A stretch of DNA of 5,301 nucleotides from Oscillospiraceae bacterium. GTDB lineage: Bacteria > Bacillota > Clostridia > Oscillospirales > Ruminococcaceae. The position numbers and the translations under genes are program-made. The stretch is taken from positions 1-5,301 of the forward strand of contig JAEDOB010000168.1 of the NCBI GenBank assembly GCA_016302225.1. Reading direction: 5' to 3'. Under the pieces are notes generated by a model. The model was given only the letters and a program-made list of their open reading frames with translations. It was not told the origin of the DNA and ran no database searches. This document shows positions 1 through 5,301 of this stretch, piece by piece. How positions within the stretch are numbered: the stretch's first letter is position 1; each line of letters starts with the position of its first letter.

Positions 1-947
1 GTAGAAACGGGCTTATCTGCGTAAATGCGCTGGATAGCCTGTGCAAATACGGGAGCAACGGGCAGAGTAACTATCTTGTCTATCTGCTTTTCCTTAGGCA
101 GAACGATAGTGTCCAGCAGAACCAGCTCCTTGATGGGGCTTGCCTGAATTCTCTCGATAGCGGGACCCGACAGAACGCCGTGTGTTGCACAAGCGTAAAC
201 CTCTTCTGCGCCGCCTATCTCGATAATAGCCTTTGCAGCGTTGCAGAGAGTACCTGCGGTGTCTATCATATCGTCAACGAGAATGACCTTCTTGCCCCTT
301 ACGTCACCGATAATGTTCATGACCTCGCAGACATTTGCCTTCTGACGGCGCTTGTCAACGATAGCCAGAGGTGCATCGAAACGCTGTGCGAAGTTTCTTG
401 CTCTTGTAACGGAGCCAAGGTCGGGAGATACTACCATAATATCGTCGTGAACGTCCTTGAACTTCTCAACAAAATAGGGAACAAGGATAGGCACGCCCAG
501 CAGATGATCCACGGGGATATTGAAGAAGCCCTGTATCTGTGCGGCGTGAAGGTCCATAGTAAGAATTCTGTCTGCGCCTGCGGTGGTCAGCAGGTCGGCA
601 ACCAGCTTTGCGGAGATGGGATCTCTCGCCTTTGCCTTTCTGTCCTGTCTTGCATAGCCCATATAGGGGATAACTGCGGTAATTCGTCCTGCGGAAGCTC
701 TCTTGAAAGCGTCCAGCATAATGAGCAGCTCCATCATATGGTCATTTACGGGAGTGCTTGTGGACTGTACCACGAAAACGTCGGAGCCTCTTACGCTCTC
801 CTTGATGGAAACGGAGATCTCTCCGTCGGAAAAGGTCACAACCTCGGACATTCCCAGAGGAAGTCCCAGTGCCCTTGCAATGTCCGCAGCTACGGACGGG
901 TTTGCATTTGCAGTGAAGATCTTGATATCCTTGCCGTGAAGATTCAT
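1..947 (-). CDS. prs: Ribose-phosphate diphosphokinase (PRPP synthetase), 3' end cut by window
   Basis: This cytoplasmic class I PRPP synthetase converts ribose 5-phosphate and ATP to PRPP and AMP, feeding purine, pyrimidine, NAD, histidine and tryptophan synthesis. I translated 315 codons from the ATG at 945-947. The protein begins MNLHGKDIKIFTANANP. Visible family motifs are FSDGEI (39-44), the ATP-binding flexible loop PYMGYARQDRK (94-104), the metal-binding DLHAAQIQGFF (132-142), SPDLGSVTRA (174-183), the catalytic lysine region VDKRRQ (197-202, likely K199), and the PRPP-binding loop VDDMIDTAGTL (224-234). The family is usually about 315-320 residues, so only a few C-terminal residues lie beyond base 1; the visible end is IYADKPVS plus a partial codon. 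AAAGGAG (955-961) sits 7 bases upstream of the ATG and fixes the start. It lies 54 bases downstream of glmU on the same strand, so co-transcription is likely. No key residue appears missing. Confidence 0.97.
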   Translation of the reverse strand, partial: MNLHGKDIKIFTANANPSVAADIARALGLPLGMSEVVTFSDGEISVSIKESVRGSDVFVVQSTSTPVNDHMMELLIMLDAFKRASAGRITAVIPYMGYARQDRKAKARDPISAKLVADLLTTAGADRILTMDLHAAQIQGFFNIPVDHLLGVPILVPYFVEKFKDVHDDIMVVSPDLGSVTRARNFAQRFDAPLAIVDKRRQKANVCEVMNIIGDVRGKKVILVDDMIDTAGTLCNAAKAIIEIGGAEEVYACATHGVLSGPAIERIQASPIKELVLLDTIVLPKEKQIDKIVTLPVAPVFAQAIQRIYADKPVS

Positions 948-980
948 TTTTATTCTCCTTTGAATTTTAAAAATATTTTA

Positions 981-997
981 CAGCCTTGAAACGGCTG
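981..997 (-). other. Weak hairpin between glmU and prs
   Basis: On the minus strand, CAGCC and GGCTG form a perfect 5-bp stem around a 7-base loop, just after the glmU stop codon. The bases that follow (TAAAATATTTTTAAAA) are AT-rich but not a clean run of T, and the stem is short. It could partly terminate, stabilise the glmU 3' end, or mean nothing. The prs ribosome binding site comes right after it, so I read it as an intercistronic hairpin rather than a true operon end. Confidence 0.25.
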
Positions 998-1001
998 AAA
1001 G

Positions 1002-2393
1002 TTACTTTTTAAGTTTTCTCGCTTTAAGCTTTCTTGCGGCATATCCCTCGATGAAACGAAGCTCGCCCCGCTCGATAGCAAGCGCATCATCGGGGACATT
1101 CTTTGTAACGGTAGTTCCCGCCGCCGTATATGCGCCGTTTCCGACTGTTACGGGGGCAATGAGATTTGTATTGCAGCCGATAAACGCTTCATCTCCGATA
1201 GTCGTGCGGTACTTGTTTGCGCCGTCATAGTTGGACGTTACCGTGCCGCAGCCGAAGTTTACGTGCTTGCCCACATCGCTGTCCCCAACATATGTGAGAT
1301 GGGAAACCGCCGTGTTCTCGCCGATGTCGGAGTTCTTTATCTCGACGAAATCGCCTATCTTGACCCCGTCCCTGATACGGCTGCCGGGTCTTAGCTGAAC
1401 GAAGGGACCTATCTTAACATTGTTGTCTATCTGCGAATCATACGCCTGAACGGTGTTCAAATGCGTACCGTTTCCGACAACAGTATTGTCAATAAGGCAA
1501 TTGGGACCGATAACGCAGTTTTCGCCGATAACAGTCTTTCCCGTCAGGATAGTGCCCTGTAAAATGCAGGTGTTTGCGCCCACCTTTACGTCCCTGCCGA
1601 TAGTTACGCCGTCTGTGCAGAGGAACTCAACGCCCTCGTCCATCAGCCGCTCGATAACACGCTTTCTGGCAACATCATTGAGCATCAGCATGCCCTTGCG
1701 GTCATTTGCGCCGAGGACTGCATCGGGATTTTCCGAAACGAACGCACCCGCTCTGTCCCCCGCCGAAAGCAGTATAAACACGGAATCCGTCAGATAATAT
1801 TCGCCCTGAGAATTATTAGGCTTCAGCTCGCCCAGCGCATAAAGCAGACGCTCCGCATTGAACCAGTAAGCCCCCGAATTGATCTCTTTTATCTTCTTCT
1901 GCTCGAATGTAGCGTCCTTTTCCTCAACGATACCCGTAATTCCGTTTCCGTCGGGATCTCTGAGGATACGTCCGTAGCCCTTAGGCTCGTCAATTTCCGA
2001 AGTGATGACCGTAACGGCGTTTCCCTCGGAAATATGCGCTTCCAGAGATTTTTTGATAGTTTCGGCGTCAATAAAGGGCGCATCTCCGTTGAGAATGAGG
2101 ACATTCCCGCCCGAATGCTCCCGAATGAACTCGGAGGCAGTCATAACGGCGTGTCCCGTACCCTTCCGTTCCTGCTGGAAAACGGTCTTGTACCGTCCGT
2201 CAGCCCATTTGTCGATAGCTTCGGCGTTATAGCCCTTGACGATGCACATATCCTCCACGCCCGAGTCCTCGCAGGCTCTGACCACCCATTGGAGCATAGG
2301 CTCGCCCAGCACCTTTAACAAGGGCTTGGGCAGCTCGGTTTTCATTCGCTTGCCCTGACCGCCCGCCAGAATTATTGCGCAGTTATTACTCAT
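1002..2393 (-). CDS. glmU: Bifunctional GlcNAc-1-phosphate uridylyltransferase / glucosamine-1-phosphate acetyltransferase
   Basis: GlmU acetylates glucosamine 1-phosphate with acetyl-CoA, then joins the product to UTP, giving UDP-GlcNAc and PPi for peptidoglycan and other glycans; it acts in the cytoplasm. The 463-residue length is normal. The N-terminal nucleotidyltransferase (about 1-235) shows LAGGQGKRM (9-17), PKPL with K23, QQERKGTGHAV (73-83), the metal-site D104 in LNGDAP, EEKDAT (157-162), INSGAYWF (171-178), QGEYYLTD (196-203) and N230. After a linker helix, the left-handed beta-helix runs from about 255 to 450 as hexapeptide repeats. It carries RPG with R335, K353, the catalytic-base candidate H365 in HLTYVGD, Y368, N379 and NYDGANK (388-394). 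These match E. coli numbering with an offset of about +2. Small departures are GKR for the more usual GTR and C382 where E. coli has Ala380. AAAGGGGA (2401-2408) lies 7 bases before the ATG. It is first in a likely glmU-prs operon. Confidence 0.98.
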   Translation of the reverse strand: MSNNCAIILAGGQGKRMKTELPKPLLKVLGEPMLQWVVRACEDSGVEDMCIVKGYNAEAIDKWADGRYKTVFQQERKGTGHAVMTASEFIREHSGGNVLILNGDAPFIDAETIKKSLEAHISEGNAVTVITSEIDEPKGYGRILRDPDGNGITGIVEEKDATFEQKKIKEINSGAYWFNAERLLYALGELKPNNSQGEYYLTDSVFILLSAGDRAGAFVSENPDAVLGANDRKGMLMLNDVARKRVIERLMDEGVEFLCTDGVTIGRDVKVGANTCILQGTILTGKTVIGENCVIGPNCLIDNTVVGNGTHLNTVQAYDSQIDNNVKIGPFVQLRPGSRIRDGVKIGDFVEIKNSDIGENTAVSHLTYVGDSDVGKHVNFGCGTVTSNYDGANKYRTTIGDEAFIGCNTNLIAPVTVGNGAYTAAGTTVTKNVPDDALAIERGELRFIEGYAARKLKARKLKK

Positions 2394-2443
2394 AGTATTA
2401 TCCCCTTTGCGGAATACTGTTTGTATTTACTTATTTCAAATTA

Positions 2444-2449
2444 AATATA
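2444..2449 (-). promoter_or_regulatory. Possible -10 box for glmU-prs
   Basis: On the minus strand, TATATT (5 of 6 to consensus) lies about 50 bases upstream of the glmU ATG in AT-rich DNA. No good -35 box is found 16-18 bases further upstream, where the GC-rich repeat begins. A second -10-like TACAAT (2459-2464) overlaps the repeat edge and also lacks a -35. The glmU promoter must be here if the operon starts at glmU, but I cannot place it with confidence. Confidence 0.2.
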
Positions 2450-2459
2450 TCCCAACGTA

Positions 2460-2539
2460 TTGTAGGGGACGGGTCTCCCGTCCCGCATCTGCCAATAGAA
2501 AGTATGGAACCTGCGGGCGGGGAAACCCCGCCCCTACAA
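2460..2539. repeat. GC-rich double-hairpin intergenic repeat with inverted ends
   Basis: An 80-base element bounded by TTGTAGGGG on the left and its exact complement CCCCTACAA on the right. Each arm is also a perfect hairpin. On the left, GGGACGGG (2466-2473) pairs with CCCGTCCC (2477-2484) around TCT. On the right, GGGCGGGG (2515-2522) pairs with CCCCGCCC (2526-2533) around AAA. The arms are also inverted copies of each other, 22 of 27 bases matching from TGTAGGGG to CCCGCA. About 25 ordinary bases separate them. Its GC content contrasts sharply with the flanks. It has no coding capacity, and I see no convincing target-site duplication. It resembles the dispersed REP- or MITE-like elements I associate with ruminococcal and clostridial intergenic regions; copy number elsewhere is unknown from this window. 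It lies between the divergent glmU and ppdK starts. Confidence 0.8.
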
Positions 2540-2743
2540 GCAATACATAAATATTTATCTAAGCAGGAATTTTACTCAAATCTTACACATCTAAAATCCC
2601 ATACCTTATATTATGACAGAAAAGTATGAATAGTTCAATAGTATTTTGCAATCTTAGGCGTTTTGGATAAAATATAGTAAAATTGCACGAAAATGTTATG
2701 CAAAATTCTAACACCAAAGGGTATGGTAAAATTCACAATTATC
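2540..2743. other. AT-rich non-coding stretch upstream of ppdK
   Basis: About 200 bases with no supportable gene. Two nested short inverted repeats occur: CCATACC (2599-2605) with GGTATGG (2720-2726), and inside it ATTTTGCA (2643-2650) with TGCAAAAT (2699-2706). A short direct repeat, GTAAAATT, is followed by GCAC at the first copy (from about 2677) and CACA at the second (from about 2726). In DNA this rich in A and T, matches of 7-8 bases can arise by chance, so I treat them as possible, not shown, regulator sites. Confidence 0.4.
2646..2673 (+). promoter_or_regulatory. Possible upstream promoter for ppdK
   Basis: TTGCAA (2646-2651, 4 of 6 to the -35 consensus) and TAAAAT (2668-2673, 5 of 6 to the -10 consensus) are 16 bases apart. 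This would start a transcript near 2680 with a leader of about 145 bases. It is weaker than the proximal candidate and could be a chance match in AT-rich DNA. Confidence 0.25.
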
Positions 2744-2752
2744 TGTTATAAT
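2744..2752 (+). promoter_or_regulatory. Extended -10 promoter for ppdK
   Basis: A perfect TATAAT (2747-2752) is preceded by TG one base upstream, giving the extended -10 form TGnTATAAT. The -35 region 17 bases upstream (TATGGT, around 2722-2727) is poor, which extended -10 promoters tolerate. Transcription would start near 2759, leaving a leader of roughly 65 bases before the ATG. The strong codon bias of ppdK fits a well-expressed gene. Confidence 0.65.
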
Positions 2753-2763
2753 ATAGTTATGTT

Positions 2764-2791
2764 CACTATGGGGTCATTCTGCCCCCAGGTG
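2764..2791 (+). promoter_or_regulatory. Stem-loop in the ppdK leader
   Basis: TGGGG (2769-2773) pairs with CCCCA (2783-2787) around a 9-base loop, and the outer CAC (2764-2766) can pair with GTG (2789-2791) across a small internal bulge. It would begin within about 5 bases of the predicted transcript start, so a 5'-end stabilising hairpin is one plausible role. No run of T follows, so it is not a terminator, and it is too small to match any riboswitch class I know. Confidence 0.45.
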
Positions 2792-2809
2792 AAAGAAATC
2801 AAAATTAAC

Positions 2810-2815
2810 GGAGGT
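2810..2815 (+). promoter_or_regulatory. Strong ribosome binding site of ppdK
   Basis: GGAGGT lies 9 bases before the ATG at 2825-2827 and fixes the start. The site is outside the leader hairpin and in A-rich, probably unstructured sequence, consistent with efficient translation. Confidence 0.85.
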
Positions 2816-2824
2816 AAAAAACCA

Positions 2825-5301
2825 ATGGCAAAGAAATGGGTCTACACCTTTAAAGAAGGTAATATGACTATGAGAAACCTGCTCGGCGGTAAGGGTGCAA
2901 ACCTCGCTGAGATGACTGAGATCGGTCTTCCCGTTCCTCAGGGCTTTACTATCACAACAGAAGCTTGTACTCAGTACTATGAGGACGGCAGAAAGATCAA
3001 TGACGAGATCATGGCTCAGGCTATGGAAGGCGTTAAGTGGATGGAAGAGGTAAACGGCAAGAAGTTCGGCGACCTCAAGAACCCTCTCCTCGTTTCCGTA
3101 CGTTCCGGCGCAAGAGCTTCCATGCCCGGTATGATGGATACTATCCTCAACCTCGGTCTTAACGATGACGTTGTTGCTGCAATGATCGCAGGCAACCCCG
3201 ATCCCGCTTTTGAGAGATTCGTTTACGACTCTTACAGAAGATTTATCCAGATGTTCTCCGACGTTGTTATGGAAGTCGGCAAGAAGTACTTTGAGCAGCT
3301 CATCGACAAGATGAAGGAAGAAAAGGGCGTTCAGTACGACGTTGACCTGACCGCTGCAGACCTTAAGACTCTGGCTGAGCAGTTCAAGGCTGAATATAAG
3401 AAGCAGCTCGGCAAGGACTTCCCCTCCGATCCCGTTGAGCAGCTGAAGCTCGCTATCGAGGCTGTATTCCGTTCTTGGGACAATCCTCGTGCAAACGTAT
3501 ACCGTCGTGACAACGATATTCCTTATTCCTGGGGTACTGCTGTAAACGTAATGCCTATGGTATTCGGTAACCTCAACAACGAGTCCGGTACAGGCGTTGC
3601 ATTCACACGTGATCCCGCAACAGGCGAAAAGAAGCTCATGGGTGAGTTCCTTAAGAACGCACAGGGCGAGGACGTTGTTGCAGGCGTTCGTACTCCTATG
3701 CCTATCGCTCAGATGGAGCAGGAGTTCCCCGAGGCTTATGCACAGTTCATTCAGGTTTGCGAAACACTCGAAAACCACTATCACGATATGCAGGACATGG
3801 AGTTCACCGTTGAGAACAAGAAGCTCTACATGCTCCAGTGCCGTAACGGTAAGAGAACCGCTCAGGCTGCTCTTAAGATCGCTTGCGACCTCGTAGATGA
3901 AGGTCATAAGACAGAGCAGGAAGCAGTTGCTATGATCGATCCTCGTAACCTCGACACACTGCTTCATCCCCAGTTCGATGCTAAGGCTCTCAAGGCTGCT
4001 ACACCTCTCGGCAAGGGTCTGGGCGCATCTCCCGGAGCTGCTTGCGGTAAGGTTGTATTCACAGCTGATGATGCCGATGCTTGGAACAGCAGAGGTGAAA
4101 AGGTTATCCTCGTTCGTCTGGAAACATCTCCCGAGGACATCACAGGTATGAAGGCTTCTCAGGGTATCCTGACTGTTAGAGGCGGTATGACCTCTCACGC
4201 TGCCGTTGTTGCCCGTGGTATGGGTACATGCTGCGTTTCCGGCTGCGGCGACATTAAGATGGACGAAGAGAACAAGAAGTTCGAGCTTGGCGGAAAGGTA
4301 TTCCACGAGGGCGACGTTATCTCCATCGACGGTTCTACCGGTAACATCTACGGCGAAGCTATCCCCACCGTTGACGCTCAGATCGCAGGCGAGTTCGGCA
4401 GAGTTATGGCTTGGGCTGACAAGTACAGAAAGCTCAAGGTTAGAACAAACGCAGATACTCCCGCTGATGCTAAGAAGGCAAGAGAGCTGGGTGCTGAGGG
4501 TATCGGTCTTTGCCGTACCGAGCACATGTTCTTTGAACCCTCCAGAATTGCTGCATTCCGTGAGATGATCTGCTCCGATACAGTTGAAGAAAGAGAAGCA
4601 GCTCTTGCTAAGATCGAACCTATGCAGCAGGCTGACTTCGAGGCTCTCTACGAAGCACTTGAGGGCTGCCCCGTAACAATCAGATTCCTGGATCCTCCTC
4701 TCCACGAATTCGTTCCTACAGAGGAAGCTGACATTGAAGCTCTTGCTAAGGCTCAGGGCAAGTCCGTTGAAGCTATCAAGAACATCATTGCAGGTCTGCA
4801 CGAGTTCAACCCCATGATGGGTCACCGTGGATGCCGTCTGGCTGTAACATATCCCGAAATTGCTAAGATGCAGACAAAGGCTGTTATCAAGGCTGCTATC
4901 AACGTTAAGAAGGCTCATCCCGACTGGAACGTTAAGCCCGAGATCATGATCCCTCTCGTAGGCGAGGTCAAGGAGCTCAAGTTCGTTAAGGACGTAGTTG
5001 TTAAGACCGCTAATGACGAGATCGCTGCTGCAGGCTCCGACCTCACATACGAAGTTGGTACAATGATCGAAATTCCTCGTGCTGCTCTTACAGCTGACGA
5101 GATCGCTAAGGAAGCTGACTTCTTCTGCTTCGGTACTAACGACCTGACTCAGATGACCTTCGGCTTCTCCAGAGATGACGCAGGCAAGTTCCTGGGTGCT
5201 TACTACGATACAAAGATCTTCGAGAACGATCCCTTCGCTAAGCTGGACCAGACAGGTGTCGGCAAGCTGATGGAAATGTCCATCAAGCTCGGCAAGCCCG
5301 T
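2825..5301 (+). CDS. ppdK: Pyruvate, phosphate dikinase, 3' end cut by window
   Basis: PPDK interconverts PEP + AMP + PPi and pyruvate + ATP + Pi; in anaerobic Clostridia it commonly serves PPi-linked glycolysis in the cytoplasm. The 825 visible codons begin MAKKWVYTFKEGN. The N-terminal ATP-grasp domain (about 1-345) shows GGKGANLAEM (21-30), SVRSGA with R93, E326 and LQCRNGKRT with R340. The swivelling phosphohistidine domain (about 390-510) has GGMTSHAAVVARGMG (453-467), with catalytic H458 and T456, the threonine targeted by PDRP-type regulators in some organisms. The PEP/pyruvate barrel (from about 520) shows CRTEHMFF with R564, R620 in TIRFLDPPLHEF, E749 in MIEIPR and FGTNDLTQ (769-776) with N772. 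These follow C. symbiosum numbering with an offset of +3 to +4. The family is about 875-885 residues, so some 50 residues are missing at the window edge, including the expected catalytic Cys of CGEHGGDP. The codon set is strongly biased: TTA, CTA and TCA are absent through base 4918. Confidence 0.98.
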   Translation, partial: MAKKWVYTFKEGNMTMRNLLGGKGANLAEMTEIGLPVPQGFTITTEACTQYYEDGRKINDEIMAQAMEGVKWMEEVNGKKFGDLKNPLLVSVRSGARASMPGMMDTILNLGLNDDVVAAMIAGNPDPAFERFVYDSYRRFIQMFSDVVMEVGKKYFEQLIDKMKEEKGVQYDVDLTAADLKTLAEQFKAEYKKQLGKDFPSDPVEQLKLAIEAVFRSWDNPRANVYRRDNDIPYSWGTAVNVMPMVFGNLNNESGTGVAFTRDPATGEKKLMGEFLKNAQGEDVVAGVRTPMPIAQMEQEFPEAYAQFIQVCETLENHYHDMQDMEFTVENKKLYMLQCRNGKRTAQAALKIACDLVDEGHKTEQEAVAMIDPRNLDTLLHPQFDAKALKAATPLGKGLGASPGAACGKVVFTADDADAWNSRGEKVILVRLETSPEDITGMKASQGILTVRGGMTSHAAVVARGMGTCCVSGCGDIKMDEENKKFELGGKVFHEGDVISIDGSTGNIYGEAIPTVDAQIAGEFGRVMAWADKYRKLKVRTNADTPADAKKARELGAEGIGLCRTEHMFFEPSRIAAFREMICSDTVEEREAALAKIEPMQQADFEALYEALEGCPVTIRFLDPPLHEFVPTEEADIEALAKAQGKSVEAIKNIIAGLHEFNPMMGHRGCRLAVTYPEIAKMQTKAVIKAAINVKKAHPDWNVKPEIMIPLVGEVKELKFVKDVVVKTANDEIAAAGSDLTYEVGTMIEIPRAALTADEIAKEADFFCFGTNDLTQMTFGFSRDDAGKFLGAYYDTKIFENDPFAKLDQTGVGKLMEMSIKLGKP

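Noticed and set aside
180..989. Open frame on the plus strand opposite prs (269 codons).
   Set aside because: It is also codon-aligned with the sense gene, has a Cys/Ser-rich product resembling no family, and the minus strand clearly encodes Prs.
1453..2318. Short open frames overlapping glmU on both strands.
   Set aside because: They lie entirely inside a well-conserved GlmU frame, have low-complexity Ser/Arg/Pro-rich products, and show no credible ribosome binding sites or domains.
2411..2439. TTGAAA (minus strand, 2434-2439) with a 17-base spacer as a glmU promoter.
   Set aside because: The matching -10 would be TATTCC (only 3 of 6), and the transcript would start inside the ribosome binding site.
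2460..2539. The GC-rich repeat as a CRISPR unit or an intrinsic terminator.
   Set aside because: There is one palindromic element and no regularly spaced direct repeats. The hairpins are not followed by T runs, and both neighbouring genes point away from it, so no terminator is needed there.
2764..2824. The ppdK leader as a riboswitch or attenuator.
   Set aside because: Only one short hairpin in about 65 bases, no alternative pairing partner seen, no T run, and no match to a riboswitch core I recognise.
2774..4918. Long open frame on the minus strand opposite ppdK (714 codons).
   Set aside because: It is codon-aligned with ppdK, and its openness follows from missing TTA, CTA and TCA codons in the sense gene. 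The product is a Ser/Leu/Cys/His-rich string with no recognisable domain, and the sense frame is an unmistakable PPDK.

Overview
The window looks like ordinary chromosomal housekeeping DNA from an anaerobic Clostridia-class Bacillota, most like Ruminococcus or a close Oscillospiraceae relative. The reasons are the glmU-prs gene pair (the order found in Bacillota, as in B. subtilis gcaD-prs), a glycolytic-type pyruvate phosphate dikinase close to the Clostridium symbiosum enzyme, strong AGGAGG-type ribosome binding sites, and AT-rich intergenic DNA carrying a GC-rich TGTAGGGG...CCCCTACA repeat of a sort I associate with this group. The genus is inferred from sequence character only.

Layout: positions 1-947 (minus strand) encode ribose-phosphate diphosphokinase (prs), which lacks only its last few residues because the window ends. 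A 54-base gap with a weak hairpin follows. Positions 1002-2393 (minus strand) encode the complete bifunctional GlmU. Transcription therefore runs glmU then prs, leftward. Positions 2394-2824 form a 431-base divergent intergenic region. It holds a GC-rich double-hairpin repeat (2460-2539), an AT-rich stretch with small inverted repeats and a possible upstream promoter, a good extended -10 promoter (2744-2752), a leader hairpin and a strong ribosome binding site. Positions 2825-5301 (plus strand) encode pyruvate phosphate dikinase (ppdK), cut by the window end about 50 residues before its expected C-terminus.

The genes serve nucleotide/amino-acid precursor supply (PRPP), cell-wall precursor supply (UDP-GlcNAc) and PPi-linked glycolysis. 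Prs releases AMP, GlmU releases PPi, and PPDK in the glycolytic direction consumes both AMP and PPi to make ATP. That link is biochemically sound, but nothing in the sequence shows that it explains the gene order.

I found no undescribed system here. The most interesting non-coding item is the repeat at 2460-2539, whose two arms differ by paired changes that keep both hairpins intact. Two long antisense open frames opposite ppdK and prs are explained by codon bias and were rejected.
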